Assembly (NCBI RefSeq): GCF_000143415.4
Contig: NW_003314273.1
Span: 165,848-229,847, forward strand
Reading direction: 5' to 3'
From: Selaginella moellendorffii
Lineage: Eukaryota; Streptophyta; Lycopodiopsida; Selaginellales; Selaginellaceae
DNA length: 64,000 bases
The translations under genes were made by a program, and so were the position numbers. The notes below the pieces were generated by a model that made no database searches, had not been told where the DNA came from, and saw nothing but the letters and a program-made list of their open reading frames with translations. Of the stretch, positions 25,735 to 38,603 are shown one piece after another. Numbering within the stretch: position 1 is the first letter of the stretch; each line of letters starts with the position of its first letter.

Positions 25735-27465
25735 TGGAGATTGCCGGGTACTCTGTGCGGAAGATGGTGTCCGTGAAACCACCGAAAGTACGAGTGCTTG
25801 TACGTCGGAGCTGGGAAGCGGTGTTGCTGCTTGCTGCCCGGCTTGGGCCGAGCGCATTAACGAGCTCCTGCTGTTCGCTGCCGCGAGTTTCTCGTCCATT
25901 GTCCCGAAACTGGGGGACTGCTGCTGCTGGTGGCCTTGCAGCCTGTTTGCTCCTCCTGAGCTGAGACTATCCCTGTCCGTGAGCGATGCTGTTGGGGAGT
26001 TACTTTTGTGGTGGAGCAGCATTGTTGGCTTGTGGTCGCCTTCGATTACTACACAGGCACAAGCACTGGTACGTTAGCTATGTTTTCTTTTTCATTCTTT
26101 CATTTCTCTCTGTTTTTTTAATTCCAGTATAGTATTCTTCGACTTACTTGTGCGTATGTTTGTAGATTGTTCCTCGGATTTAAATGGCTCCGAGGATATG
26201 GTGGCTACGGCACTGTGCTGCGGCTTTCGCCGCCGACGGTTATGGTCGGCGAGTCGCTTTCTACAGCTTCTTTTCGTGTCGTCAAACTCTGATAAGGGGT
26301 GGAACCTGACGAGACAACGAACCAGTAGCAACGTAAGCATGTAGAACCTTTGGGTTTAAGAAATTCTCTCGCCTTTCCGTTTATGTTGCTAGTGGTTTAT
26401 GTTCCCTCTCTTTTTTTTTTCTTGTCTGAACAACTAAAGCTTCTCTTTTCATAAATGCAGATTCTAGCTACAGGCAAAGATCACACGGAGAACATCACAG
26501 GGAGAAGATTGTCGATGCAACAAGGAGAGCTGAACGAGCAACGGTGAGAGAGATACGTACCTGCTGCATTGCTGGCAAAACCGTTGAGTCTGTGCATTGG
26601 CAATTACGTTGGGTGCTTTCGAGTGTATCTCGCAAACTTTGTGCCGCCGGTGGTAATGCTTGGCTTTGCTCAAGTCCGCTGCACATCCTTGCACTTGGCA
26701 CATAGGCGCATGAGTCCCTAGAGCGTTCATGCGGCTCCTTTTCCCCAGTCTAGCCGAGTCCTCGGCCGAGAAGTACGTCCGTCCTCCCAGATTGAGTCCT
26801 ATCCTAGCGTGTGGCTCCAGCGAGTACATGTCTTCCCTCTTGACAAAGTCGAGCATGTTTTTGTGTTCCGCTGACTCCAGCATTTGCATTCCCAAGAATC
26901 TCCTCCGCTGGTCGTAGGACCGGAGCTCCGCATTGAGGTCGCTCGGCGGACAGGCTGATCCGTGAGCGTAAAATCCCGTTGCCTGTTGCTGTTGCTGCAA
27001 GTTTTGTGCTGCTTGGTGATGGTGGTGACTTTGGCTTTGCTGATGGTATCCGTCGCTCAATCCCCCGGCGTAGCTTCTCAGGCCCGGGCCAGCGCTGTAG
27101 CTCGCAGCAATGGACAAGCCAGGGTGGTGGTGGTGTGCGAGAGCAGTGGCCGAGTAATTGGCAGCGACATTGTACTGCCTGGCGTTGCAAAGAGCTGTGG
27201 CTGTCGGGAGTGCTAAAAGTTGAGGCTTGCGCTCTCCATCTCCAGCTCCTCCGACGAGCTCCGCTGTAGCTGCTCCTCCTCCCGGATGATTTTGGTGGTG
27301 GACGAGTAGCATCTGGCTTTCCCAGTCCCACTCGGGACGAGCTGCTGCTGCTCCCCCTTGGTGGTGATAAGTCGCACCGCTGTGAGGCGTGGCCGCGTGA
27401 TCCCAGTTATCTGTTACCCAGCTGGGATCCCCGTGTTGCCCCGAAGGATTTGGAGATGGATTCAT
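25141..27465 (-). CDS. SPL: SQUAMOSA promoter-binding-like (SBP-box) transcription factor
   Basis: Three exons on the minus strand (27465-26561, 26305-26148, 26048-25141; introns 255 and 99 nt) encode 656 residues. The SBP DNA-binding domain spans the first junction: [20 protein letters not shown], then [15 protein letters not shown], then [20 protein letters not shown] and the bipartite nuclear signal ending NRRRRKPQ. The intron directly after QQCSR is the conserved SBP intron. N- and C-terminal regions are rich in His, Gln, Ser and Pro, typical of activation regions. SPL proteins bind GTAC-core sites and control phase change and organ development. I did not find a miR156 target sequence in the coding exons. 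The 3' block is duplicated at 20341-21738. Confidence 0.94.
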
Positions 27466-30400
27466 CCCATCAGTCGCTGCAAGCAGGCTTGTCGCCAGGA
27501 CTGTCGAGTGAGTACTTGATATGCTGCTACTTCTATACTAAATACTTCTGCTTGTTACAGCAGACATTCCTGTCGGGGAAGAGAATTGGAAAAATCCCAA
27601 AGGTGAGGGAGTCTCGGCTGCTGTAAAGCAGTGCACTTACTTCGAATGTGAGCTCGGGCCTTCGCTTTTGGTGCTCCCTTGCGGCGGCGGTGGCGGCGGC
27701 GGTTACCAAGAACACTAGTTGCAAGTAAGTTGCCGGTAGTATGATACTTTGGTCCTCTCTTCCTCCTGCCCGGGAGAGAGACGCGCTCTTCTCATTCATC
27801 GCTTTTGGCCCTTACAGCTGGAAGGAGCCGTCCAATACATGGACTGGCCGGGACAAAGATCAAGCAAGCAAGAACAGCTAGACTTCACACACACACGAGA
27901 ACGAAGTAGGCCCTGAGGCTCAGGATGATACAATAGATATGGCTTCCAAAGCATCGTACAAGCAGGAGCAGCAGTAAAAAGAAGGAGTACGATACTCGAA
28001 CGCGAGCAGTAGTAGCAGTAGCAGGAGGAGGAGCAGCTGTAGCAGCGGCAGTCGCAGCGCAGCAGGAGAGAAAACGATGATGATGAGGATGATGATGATG
28101 ATGATGATATCAAGGCCCAAAGAAGAAGTTTCTGCTACTCGAGCTCCCGCAAAGCATTACTCACCTCCACCAAGCAGCACCGGGCCAGGACTACACTCAT
28201 TTTTTCTCCTCAACAAGAAGAGAGAAGCAGCACAGCAAGCAACGCCGAGCAAAGCAATGCAAAAGGAGGAGCGGCCGAAAAGAAAAGAAGGAAAAAGGAG
28301 TGCTCTTCGCAACGGGAGAAGAAGTAAGTTCTTCGTCTGTTTTTCTCGCCTCTTCTTGACTGTGGACCATTCAGGAGCAGCGCTCGCGCTCCTCACATTT
28401 TGTCACTCGAGAGCCACCAGCTTATTCGTCGAGAACGAAAGAGCAAACAAGAAGAAGGCGCGGGAAAGACCAAAGCAGCCATGGCCAGGAAAAAATGGGA
28501 GGAGGCGTCCGAGGAAGAGAAAGAAAAAAACAAGGAGGGGGAGCGGCGCCGCTACTGCGCCGCGGGGGCCCCAACGGCGGCGCCGCCTGTATGCATGTGT
28601 GCATGGCAGGGAGCAGTAAATGCACCGGTACGGAGTGAAAAGACGGCAGTACGACCGAGGGTACGGCGCTCCAGGGGGATGTTATTTTGGGGCACGCAAG
28701 TGACGTAAGCTGGGTCTGGGAATGTAAGTGGCTAGGCTGCTTGCTCAAAGCTTTGGCTTGCATTTTTCTTCGATTTGTTTTTCTTGTTCTTGCTTGATAT
28801 TTTGTCTTGCCTGTTTTTCTGTTGTCTCAGTGACTAGTAGACTACTACCACTGACTGTAAGTGTTTTATGTGTTTTGAGGTTGAGCTGGGCTGCTTGCTC
28901 GCTGCTGTGGACTGGAGTGGAGCATTTTGATTGGAAGAGGACTGGTGCTACTTTCAATCCATTCAAGTCTAGTCTGGTCAGTTGTGTGTTCTTATTTTGC
29001 CTGTGTCACTGCTGTGGGCCTGGCCACTGTTCTGCTGCTTCTGCTGCTACTGATTTCTGGCTTGGCTGGCTGGCGGGCTACTTTTGTGTGTGAGAGTGAT
29101 CATTTAGTTTTGGGAAACCTGGAGAAGTTGACGGTTTATGTGTTGCTTACTAAACAGGTGTTCCGGCTTACAGCAGGGATTAATGCGCGACGACGTTTCA
29201 TGGAATGTACAGAAAGAGATTTGCGTGGGAGAATGAGGAGGGAGTTTTTGCCTGGGGGAGGAGAGAAAGGCGGGAGGAGACGAGCGAGGTATGTAATCCA
29301 TTATTACTGATCGTTTGTTCCTCCTGAGAAGTGGAGGAACGGAGCTCCGTTTGTCTCATTTAATTCTCGGCCTATGTTTTACTTTCCACAGGGTTCCAGT
29401 GTCCTCGCATTCAAATGTTTGTAAGGAAACGAAAGCAAGCAAGCTCAAGGAGCACACGATGTCTACAGTCTGTCATTTTTCCATCAGATACGACCATCAT
29501 GCCGCTTCCCTGAAGGTTTAGATCTCCGCATCGTTGCTCTTATTTTACTCTTGTCATCGCTTTTATAGCCAGGAAATTTCGCTTTCTTAGCTAAATTGGC
29601 CACTTATTGTCAGGGCCGGGACCGGGATCACTTTCAAACGGATACGTCATCACATACCAAGATCTCAGGCGAGTTAAGAACAGATTGATTGATCCATCTT
29701 GGCTTAACTTTGTTTTCCTCTTTTCCTTTCAGCGCAATCGACGTCTTGTCTCGTCAAAAACTTTAAGCAGTAGCCAGCAGCATCTCAAGGATTTGAGGTG
29801 AACTCATCATTGTTTGTCGTCTCGCACCAGATCCATCTTTCACAGCAATCCCCTCGGCCACCTCACACCGCATCCCCCGTAAGTGATTGGAATTTCCCAC
29901 CAGCTGTGTGCATATAATGGCACGAATTTTTTCCTTCAGGGGGTCCATGCCACACCAAAGCGCTGTCCTGTTCCATCTTTGTTTCTGCCGGTGCTGCTTC
30001 TCGAAACACAAAGCTAAGTAACCGACGGTGATCTTGTTACGCTAAAAAACAATAATTGGCCACGGCTGGCTGTGGATGTTTCTCGGTACTCTCTAGTATC
30101 CATCGTGCTGCACTTGGGGGGAGACATACGTATACAGCAACGTATAGTGTAAGTGCGTCCTTTAATCTCTTCTACCCCCAATGACTAGGAGAAATGACTA
30201 ATGTCCCGAGGTAATGTTTGTTTGTTTCGCAGTTGCCGTGGAAGTCCTCGTTGATTGATTGAGTCCCTCGCTCACGACGGAACGGGAAAGTCCCATTCAA
30301 GGAAAGCGACTGTGAAGACATGTGGGTACTCCTGCGGACGTCCACTTTATGCTGCTTCTTTTCCCAGTCGGGAAGGTGAGCGTGTTTCTTTGTTTTCTCA

Positions 30401-31467
30401 AGTCCGTGCAAATATATTCTCTAGAATCTCACGCTTCCTTTTCCTGTGCAGCCCCTCTAGAGCTATCCTAGAAAGCGAGAAGAAGCGAGAAGAAGCGAGA
30501 CCTTTGCTTCGTGGAGCAAGCAATGGGCGATGGGTGGATAGAGACATCGATCCAATCAATATCGCGAGAAGGAATGGCGCACTTCTTCTTCCACAGGAGC
30601 AAAAGAGGGGACGTAGCAAAAAAAAGGAAGAAAAGCGGGAGACAGGGTGGTGATTGCGATCATCCGATATGAAATCGTCCTGTGGGACAAAGAGGCAGCG
30701 CAAGGGGAGGTTCCCAAACATGGACAATTTTTGTCGTTCCAGCGCACGACCGATGCTGTGCATTATTTCGCGGCCACCAACAACACATATAACTATATAT
30801 GCTTCAAAGAACTCAGCAAGGCAAGGAGCCCCCCGCGGGGAGGAAAGGAATAGCAAGGACTTGTTACTCGCAGTACGGGGGAGGGTACGGACGTGGATCC
30901 TGGGGGATAATTGGGGAGCTTTAAAAGATTGGAAAGAGCGCAGCACTAGTGTCACACCGGCATCAGTGTTGGGTAGTGGGAAATCTTGGACGCGGAATTA
31001 GGTCACGTGCTCGATCGCGGCCGTTGGCAGTCGGCGGCGGAGATTGGCCCACTTGGTGGCCTGCCCGCCGTCGGTGCTGGGGGGCCATCCGACGGGCGTG
31101 GTCGAACTACTTTTCTGTCGTGGACTGCGAGAAAAATGTAGGGTTTGCGACGAAGGAAGCGACAGAGGGGAGGGAGAAAGATCGATGCGGCCGCGGCGGG
31201 GAGGGCGGGGAATGCGCAGCTGAAAGCTCCCATCGGATCGCTCTTCTTGCGGGGGAATTCGGGTATGTTTTGGCGTTGCGCTCGCTCTCTCAGGCAAGAA
31301 ATCTCGGTGTCTAGGGTCTTTGTCGCCAGGAATTGGCTCCATGCACGTAGATCTCGCGGGCAAGCACGGCATGGAGTTGGCGATCCGGCAGCAGCAGCGC
31401 GGCAGCCGCGATCAGTGAGAATTTCCCCTCCGGGAGGGGGGCCGGGAGAGCGTTTTCTCTTTGATCA
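27466..31467. promoter_or_regulatory. Shared upstream region of SPL (minus) and CASPL5 (plus) genes
   Basis: The four kilobases hold no exon I can support. From 27466 to about 28130 the minus strand is probably the SPL leader and promoter; it includes trinucleotide-rich segments and a (GAT)n microsatellite. The rest is GC-balanced, with many short unrelated frames. From about 31100 the plus strand is probably the CASPL5 leader. A noncoding RNA or small gene cannot be excluded. Confidence 0.45.
28077..28108. repeat. (GAT)n microsatellite
   Basis: A run of ATG/GAT triplets upstream of the SPL gene; it explains a poly-Met reading frame that is not a gene. Confidence 0.85.
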
Positions 31468-32137
31468 ATGGACGCTAGCCATCCCGCAGTGTATCCAGTA
31501 GGAGTGCCTCCAACAGCCGTCGATCCACCTCCACGAGTGCGCATGAAGGACTACGAGGGAATGCCCAGTACTTTGGGTGGCCTTGTGCTGCGATCTGGCC
31601 AGTTTGCTTGCGCAGTCACGGCCTTGAGCATCATGATCTCCATTCCAGATTTCTCGTCGGTCACAGCCTTCTGGTGAGAGAAAGCTCTTTAAGTTTTTGT
31701 TTTTTGCCTTCCTTGTTCTAAGTGCTGGTCTTTTCTTCCTTTTTGGTTGACAGCTATCTAGTCGCAGCAATGGCATTGCAATTGTTGTGGAGCGTGAGCC
31801 TCGCAGTGGTGGACGGATACGCTCTACTTTTGAGGAGAACTCTCCATAATCCAGTACTTTTGAGCCTTCTTGTTATTGGAGACTGGGTAAGCAAATGGAA
31901 AATTAGAATCTTTTCATGAGAGTGCTTTTTGCGACGATTTTGCAGGTCACCTCCACCCTCAGTCTCGCAGCTGCGTGCTCCTCGGCCGGTATCACTGTTT
32001 TGATCGACAGCGATCTTGCACAGTGCGCTCACAATCACTGTGGAAGGTATGAAGCAGCGGTGGCCATGGCCTTTTTGACTTGGTTCTTGGTCTCGCTCTC
32101 TTTCTTCTTTTCGTTTTGGTTGCTCGCAACAAGGTAG
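31468..32137 (+). CDS. CASPL5: CASP-like membrane protein, CASPL5 type
   Basis: Three exons (31468-31673, 31754-31886, 31946-32137; introns 80 and 59 nt) give 176 residues. Four hydrophobic segments follow a short cytosolic N-terminus rich in proline: about residues 40-60, 70-92, 102-128 and 150-172. Matches to the CASPL5 family include [36 protein letters not shown] and [14 protein letters not shown]-like proteins are plasma-membrane MARVEL-fold proteins; the founding CASPs scaffold Casparian strip formation, while CASPL5 members have broader and less defined roles. Both cysteines of an extracellular loop (QCAHNHC) are present before the last helix. Confidence 0.9.
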
Positions 32138-34734
32138 AGACAAACGCTTAAAAAGGACTAAGTAAGAGAGAGAGAGAGAGAGCTCAAAGTTGGCACTCGA
32201 TGTAAAGACCAGACCACAAAGTGTAAATTGGCTTTTTGTCAAGTAGAAAAGATTACCCTAACGAAACTTTGAGAACATGTTTGTCCGGAGGACTTCTGCA
32301 TACAAGAACGAGCTGGTTTTTCCATCGATCATGAGCTCAAGACGGTGATGTTCTTGTCTTTGAGCCATGGAACCTACACGTCTCAACGGTAAGTTCTTAC
32401 AAAAATGACTCAAATGGTTTTGTCTACCCGACTATAAGAAAAGTTTGTAGCCCAAAAAAGGTAAATATATCTTCTAATCAGTAAGGGATTAATATTTTCC
32501 TGTATTATATTCCTATTTTAAAAATAAATAGCTAGTAAAGTTATAAAATTAAAAATTAAAAAATTAATCAACCAAATGATTGAAATTTTTATTTAGTAAA
32601 AATTAGAGTAGGTTAAGATTTATATAATTCTTTGTCTTGCTTTGCAACCAATAATTCTTTGCAACAAGTCTTAGGGTCTGGCTAAACTAAATCATAAAGA
32701 ATATATTACTATATTACCACTAACTTTGTATTCTTGGGATGCTTTATCATTGCCCAAAAATATAAAGTTAGTGATAATATAGTGATGTTTTTCAAAAAAT
32801 AGTGGAGTTATATAATTATTAATTTAAATGGATGACCATATCCTGATCAGCTGTTCTTCCATTAATATTCAAATACATATGATGTGATTTTTATTCAATT
32901 AATTTCAGTTCATAATACAATTTGGTTTTTTATTCTTTTGTTGAAGTATCTACAAAGCTGAAGTAGATTAAATTAAGGGTATTTAGCATTCTCATGATTT
33001 TATATAAAAATCTTAGTTGGGCAAAAGTGTTCTTCACAACAAGTAGAACTCTATCTCAAAGATCAAATAAAAAATATAAGATATTGCCATAAGCTTGGCA
33101 AGGTTTAATTTCCAAGTTGATTCAATGACTCAACTTCAATTTCTCTTATAAAAGTATATAGCTCTTTTGTAGCAATATGAAAAAATTATATATAACAAAG
33201 AATAAATACCTAAAATATTAATAGCATCTACTAAAGAGATTTAGGTTGAATGTTAATTTGGAATTAATTTCCCTCACTTATCAATCTTAGTAAAGAATAA
33301 ATTTCTTAGTGGTATGATCACAATACAGAAGCTCACACTTAGCTCTATAACTCTAGAGTTAAGTTCTTTTAATGAAATCTATATATGCTCTAAATGAAAG
33401 ATCAACTTCTTTAACACTATAACGAATTTTTTAGCTGATTTACGAGATTATACATATATGTGCATTAAGCATGGAGCATTTAGAGAAATCAATAAATCTA
33501 ATAGATACATTTTTAGGTAATGAATTTTATGCTTTTTAATTTTGAATTTGTGACATGTTATTCTAGGCAACCATTGTTGTATGCAAAAAAGGTTTTACAT
33601 TCTATAATAACTTTAAAACATAGATAAGAGCTATTATCTACCTTTCATTAAGAAAACTCTTGGAGCTCAGTTAATATAAAATATAAAAAAAGTTAAGAAA
33701 ATGCACTTTATTGCTGTTGCAAATACTTTATAAATTAGTCATTCTTTTTCATCCAAACTCACTGATAATTCTTATTGAAAATATGGATATCTCAATTTGA
33801 AACTCTTTGGCTTATTTTTAGGAGTTTTTATAAATTTGTGAAAAGAGCAATCCATTTAAATTTCTTTATTAAATACCTTTTTATGCAATTTAGTAAGATA
33901 TTTGTAAGTCACTAAATTTTCCATTTTACTTTAACCATGTCTTTGACCATTTGGATGAGTCTTACTCACAACCTCTGTAGGTTCTCATCTCAACTTGGTT
34001 ATTCCTCAAATATGTTCTCACAACCACATTGACTTCACATTTGGTCAAATGCTCTATATATCAAGTCTCAATTCAGATACCCAAAAGTACCTCTAACATA
34101 CTAGCTTTCAATATCACATTAGTAGTCTAAGCCCATTGGTACTATAGTTTTATTTTTTCGAAACTAAACCATCTGTCCATGAGTGGTCATCTTATCACCA
34201 CACCTTAATATCTTTATGATGCCCCAAAATATAAAGAACACCATCCTTTAATATCCCTTCTTCAATCCCTACTAAATCCTTTTTATCCATAGTAGTGCTT
34301 ACCAATACCATTAATAAGGCTTATCCATTAAGTCCCACTAACATTTAGGACTTCTTTATTACATAATCATGCCTTTGGTTAGCAAACAAGAGGACTCCTC
34401 TTCCTTTCCATGATTTAGGATTTTGGAATGATATTTTAAAACACCATAGCCCAATATAAGCCTTATAGGTACTCCCACCTTCCACCACTAGGATGCCCTA
34501 GTCATGTGGCTAGAGTGAAGCTTTAATGAGCCACATAAGGTATTTAAATAAGTAGTGCCACACAACTCTTGAATACTTCACTAAGTCACTTCACTTATCC
34601 ATTTATATTCACTTTAGCTTTGGACTCTTTAGTGTTTATATCATCACCTAATATGTTGGTATAGTTTTCCTTAGTCTAGAGTCCTTCCCTTATTATCCTA
34701 TTGAGACTTACCAAGCCCCTTAAAGTTTAAGAGA
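32138..34734. other. AT-rich intergenic stretch
   Basis: The first 300 bases are 3' flank of CASPL5, with a (GA)n run at 32165-32182. The rest is AT-rich with no recognisable gene. The region to 34.7 kb shares the tone of decayed transposon DNA, but I could not assign a family. Confidence 0.5.
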
Positions 34735-34796
34735 TGATTGCGTTGGGCTTTCACCCTTGGACGTGGACTCAGACTTAAACTTAGACTTGCACTTAA

Positions 34797-34955
34797 TTGT
34801 AATCTCTTGAATTTAAACTTCTTAGAAGGTCACGTAACTCAATATTATTCAAACCCAATGACACTTAACCCCAAATATCCCAAGACCCTTAACCAATTGG
34901 AAAAAAGGGGTGCATTCTTATTTATGAGCTTTTTCCCTTTATATTTTAACTTTTA
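34797..34955 (-). repeat. Interspersed repeat copy 1 (inverted)
   Basis: Reverse complement of the repeat at 35131-35286; shared core AAGGGTCTTGGGATATTTGG on the minus strand. With copy 2 it could form a large hairpin with a loop of about 175 bases. Confidence 0.75.
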
Positions 34956-35130
34956 TATATTGTTTTTCAAGTTGTTCCCTTTAGTTGCTTATATTAGTCA
35001 TGGTCTTAATCTCAATCTTAGTATTAGTCTCAAACTCTATTTTGAGCTCCATCTTAGACTCCATCTTCCTTCTCAGACTCAATCTCAGACTCCTTTTTGA
35101 GTCTGTAAGCAATTAAAAGGAATGATTTGA

Positions 35131-35286
35131 GAGATGATCTATAGGAGTTCAAATATAAAGGGAAAGTGCTCATGAATAAGAGTGCACCCTTTTTTCCAAT
35201 CGGTTAAGGGTCTTGGGATATTTGGCCTTGGGTTTGAATAGTATTGGGTTAGCTGATCTCCTGGGAAGTTCAAATTTAGAAGTTTA
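35131..35286 (+). repeat. Interspersed repeat copy 2
   Basis: Plus-strand copy with GAGATGATCTATAGGAGTTC at its start and AAGGGTCTTGGGATATTTGG in the middle. Confidence 0.75.
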
Positions 35287-36500
35287 TAGGGCCTAATCTT
35301 GACACTTTCAAATATTATGACACTTGCTATGTGTCGATCATTCTTTTGTCCCTTTTTTGAGGCTCACTTACCAATCACTTCATGCTTGTTCCTTGGACAT
35401 TTCTTTGAAAGTTCCACTTTTGCTCTTGTTTTTTTTAACTTTTAGTCCAAATATGTTACACTCATTGGACTTTTGCTTTGGCTGTTACTTCATTAATCAC
35501 CTTGAATTCTACTTTGGGACTTAGGGATTTGTGTCTTATAACTCCACCACCCATAGATGAAGTTCAATGTCCTCATCGAATAATAATTTATTTTCTAAAG
35601 TAACCCTATCATAGATTGTCAATTTTACCTTTGCACCAAGCTAGTTTTAATTAATGGTTTAACACCAAAGGTTCATTATCCTTTGCATATCTATTGAGTA
35701 TAAATTCTTCAATTAAGAGACTCATTAGATCACTTATGATGGTTTGTTAATTTATATTTTGCTAAACCCACTAGAGACACCATTTCTATCTCAATCTTAC
35801 ATCTCATTCTAAAATAGTCTCAAACTATATTAACATGACCATCACCTTTTGGAATTTTAATATTGACTTCTCATGTCAATTTTAAAAGTGTCTCCAACAT
35901 CTTTTGTTGCATATATTGTGCAAACTTTACTTTCTTATCTTAGGGAGTTTTTTACATGAGAACACCATCATCCTCTTTTTATCTCATGCCAACCTAGGCA
36001 TTAAATTCCACTTATCCATAATTTACACTAGAGATGCTTATACTTTTATCATTTGGCTATATAGTCATTTAATCTTTTGGAGCTTTCAACTTTTGCCGAA
36101 TTGGAGAACTTGGGAATCCCATCCCTTGGAATCTTATTACTTTCTTTATGATCCATAAGCATCCACTATATAGTGGTTTTTTTACTAATTTATCATTTAG
36201 GTTCCTTCCAACAATTACCAAGGCCCATTCTTAGTCATTAATCTTTTATTTTTATCCATAGATCATTGCACTAAAAAACTTAAGATTGCTACCTTCGTTT
36301 TTGGGGGTATTTTTTTGTTAGCAAAGGCTTTGTTTTGCTAAATCTAAAAGGTATTCACCATTAGAGTCTCACTATCATTTTTTGTTATAGACACTATCCC
36401 TAGCCCAATCCCTATCCCTTGGGTCTTTCTTTAGAGACTACTTTCTTGAACTCACAATACTATTGTATTATCATAATGTAACCTACCAAAGAAAATAATT

Positions 36501-36651
36501 CGAAAGATGATCTATAAATGTTTAAATATAAAAGGAAAAGGTCTATGAATAATACTGCACCCCCTTTTTTCAATTGATTAAGGGTTTTGAGATACTTGGG
36601 GTTTGAGTTTAAATAATATTGGGTTGGGTGACTTCTTAATTTAGGAGTTTA
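36501..36651 (+). repeat. Interspersed repeat copy 3
   Basis: Direct, more diverged copy of 35131-35286 (AAAGATGATCTATAAATG at the start). Confidence 0.7.
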
Positions 36652-37175
36652 CATATAGATTATTTCACTTTAATGTCTTTCTCACTAAGTCATAATGACT
36701 AAGTTATACTATTACCAACAGTTTAAATCACTACTTTGAACTAAGAACCATGTTCCATAACTCAATAATGAGCTTGTTTTTAATTAGCCATAGGATTACC
36801 AAGTGATCCCACATAGACATCTCAAGTTTACCGATAAGTATTAAATCAACTTGACCTTTGAGTTGTTAGCAATTGAGATTTGGTATCCCTGTCCCATTCA
36901 CCATAGTTCTAATGCCATTTACACCCAAGTAGTCAAGTTAGATGTGTTGAGCTTTTATACCAAACACGTTAACCATGCATCAAAATTCTAGGGCATCCCC
37001 CAATTAGTAGTGTGCCAAAGCCATCCTTTTTATTAAGAGTTTATAACCACTGAAAAATGAATGTCTTTATATTCTAAACCATCACCATATCTTAGTAGGT
37101 TGGGAACTGAACCCAAACACTAGAGGGTTGGGATTTGAACTCAACTTTTGTATATGCATCTATAAACGATATCAC

Positions 37176-37524
37176 TGTCAGGAATCCCCTAATTCTTGCC
37201 ACATTTCTGACTCTCACCAGATTCTTAACCTGCAGACTATATTCCTGACTCTCGAGACACTTCCCTATTCCTGACTCTCTGATTTCCCATACGATTTCTG
37301 AGTCTCGAGCCACATTCCTGATGATGATATGGCACCTCCTCGACCTCAACTATATTTAGGCTATCTTGGTGGAGCTTTATCAACCTATAGTGTATATAGG
37401 TTAGCCTTGTTCCATTTCTCCACAATATGAATTAACACCAGTCTAAGGCTTTTTCTTCGTTTTCACTAGCTTTTCTCTTTGTCTTCTACATTTTCCAGTC
37501 TTGATCTTGTTGGGGGTTTTGACA
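37176..37524 (+). repeat. 5' LTR of chromovirus A
   Basis: 349 bp, TGTCAGGAATCC to GGTTTTGACA. It aligns with 62555-62941 over its length, with many substitutions. Confidence 0.92.
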
Positions 37525-37620
37525 GTTTGATTTAGATTGTGTTTTTTCGTTTTTGCTTTAGCTCATTTTGATTGTTTGACTGCCTTTGCCTTTTTCCCTT
37601 TTTTTCTTTCTTCTTTGCCG

Positions 37621-38590
37621 ATGGAGTCTCCAAGCCATCCTGATTTCTTTGCTGAAGTCCTTGCAAAAATTCAATCTGAGAATACCGAGCTGAAGGCAAT
37701 CCTTCTTCACATGCAGCAGGAGCTTGCTTCACTTTTGGCTCAAGGATCCAGCAAAGTTCCTGAACCGAAGGTGAGTTTCCCGGCAAAAGTTTCAGGCAAG
37801 CGTTCGGAGCTTCGCGGATTCTTGAACCAGATAGAGCTGATCTTCACACTTCAACATCGGTGGTACCCTACTTCCGAGTCTCAAATAGGTGCGATCGGGA
37901 TGTTGCTCGAAGGTGTAGCTTTGTCATGGTTTTCTCCTCTCCTAGAGAAGAGCATGAAAGGGGTTGTGGTTCCAGAGCTGATGGGTTTTCAGTTGTTCAA
38001 AGAGAAGCTTGACACATGTTTTGGCGAGACGGATCGGGTTCAAGCTGCCACCACAAAGATGAGATGTCTCTCTCAAGGGTCTCGTTCTGCCTTGATCTAT
38101 GCTGCAGAGTTCCAACTCCTTGCCTTGGACACTCAATGGGATGAGCGGGCCCTGATTGATCAATTTCGTTTCGGCCTTAACAACAGTGTCAAGAATTTGT
38201 TGCTCACCATGGAGGATCCCATAGACTTGTCGGACGCCATCAACAAAACTGTTCGATGCAACAATCGTCTCTTTGAATGTCGTCAGGAAAGTCGCCGCAC
38301 TGCCGTTTTCCCGTCCCAGACTCAGGGATCCCAGCTTTAGTCTTCGGGGCATACACCTGAACCTACTACTCCGGTCCTGATGGATATTTTTGGTACTCCC
38401 CGACTCATCAAAGGGAAGTTGAGTCCTACTGAGAAGCAATGTCGAATATCTCATAATCTTTGCCTCTACTATGTTGATCCTAATCACAAAGCAGCTGTGT
38501 GTCCCAAGAAGCCTCCCCGACTGCTCGAGTTCACTCTGCCTCAAGGTCCACCTCTGTTGCAATCGGGAAATGACCATGTCCAAACAGAGT
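37621..38590 (+). pseudogene. gag of chromovirus A (broken)
   Basis: The frame opens at ATG 37621 with a coiled-coil-like N-terminus, then a Ty3-type gag core (RGFLNQIELIF, FKEKLDTCFGE, WDERALIDQFRFGL). A TAG at 38338 interrupts it; the same frame continues to 38590 through a degenerate zinc knuckle (LCLYYVDPNHKAAVC) in which the second cysteine is lost. Not functional as read. Confidence 0.85.
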
Positions 38591-38603
38591 AGGAGCTGTC
38601 TGT

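Larger units (their letters stand above)
34735..37170 (-). mobile_element. Decayed relative of chromovirus B (left part)
   Basis: Several stretches match element B with many C-to-T and G-to-A changes: GGGCTTTCACCC at 34747 (B: 40249), ACTCCACCACCCATAGA near 35540 (B: 40657), and GGGTTGGGATTTGAACTCAA near 37123 (B: 40870). Order and spacing agree with B's LTR and the internal sequence beside it. It resumes right of element A at 62947, where GCTAATTAGCTT matches B at 40986. It is much older than B. Confidence 0.65.

Noticed and set aside
25141-26048. miR156 target site in the SPL last exon
   Set aside because: No segment resembling the usual target, nor the ALSLLS peptide it encodes, was found in the exon; an untranslated site was not excluded.
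28077-28619. Frame starting with a run of Met codons
   Set aside because: It is a translation of the (GAT)n microsatellite followed by low-complexity Arg/Lys-rich sequence; no conserved domain.
30398-30955. 185-codon minus-strand frame between SPL and CASPL5
   Set aside because: No recognisable domain and no intron pattern; the region is probably leader or promoter.
34738-35100. 120-codon frame rich in Leu/Asn
   Set aside because: It translates a decayed tandem array of LTR type and part of an inverted repeat.
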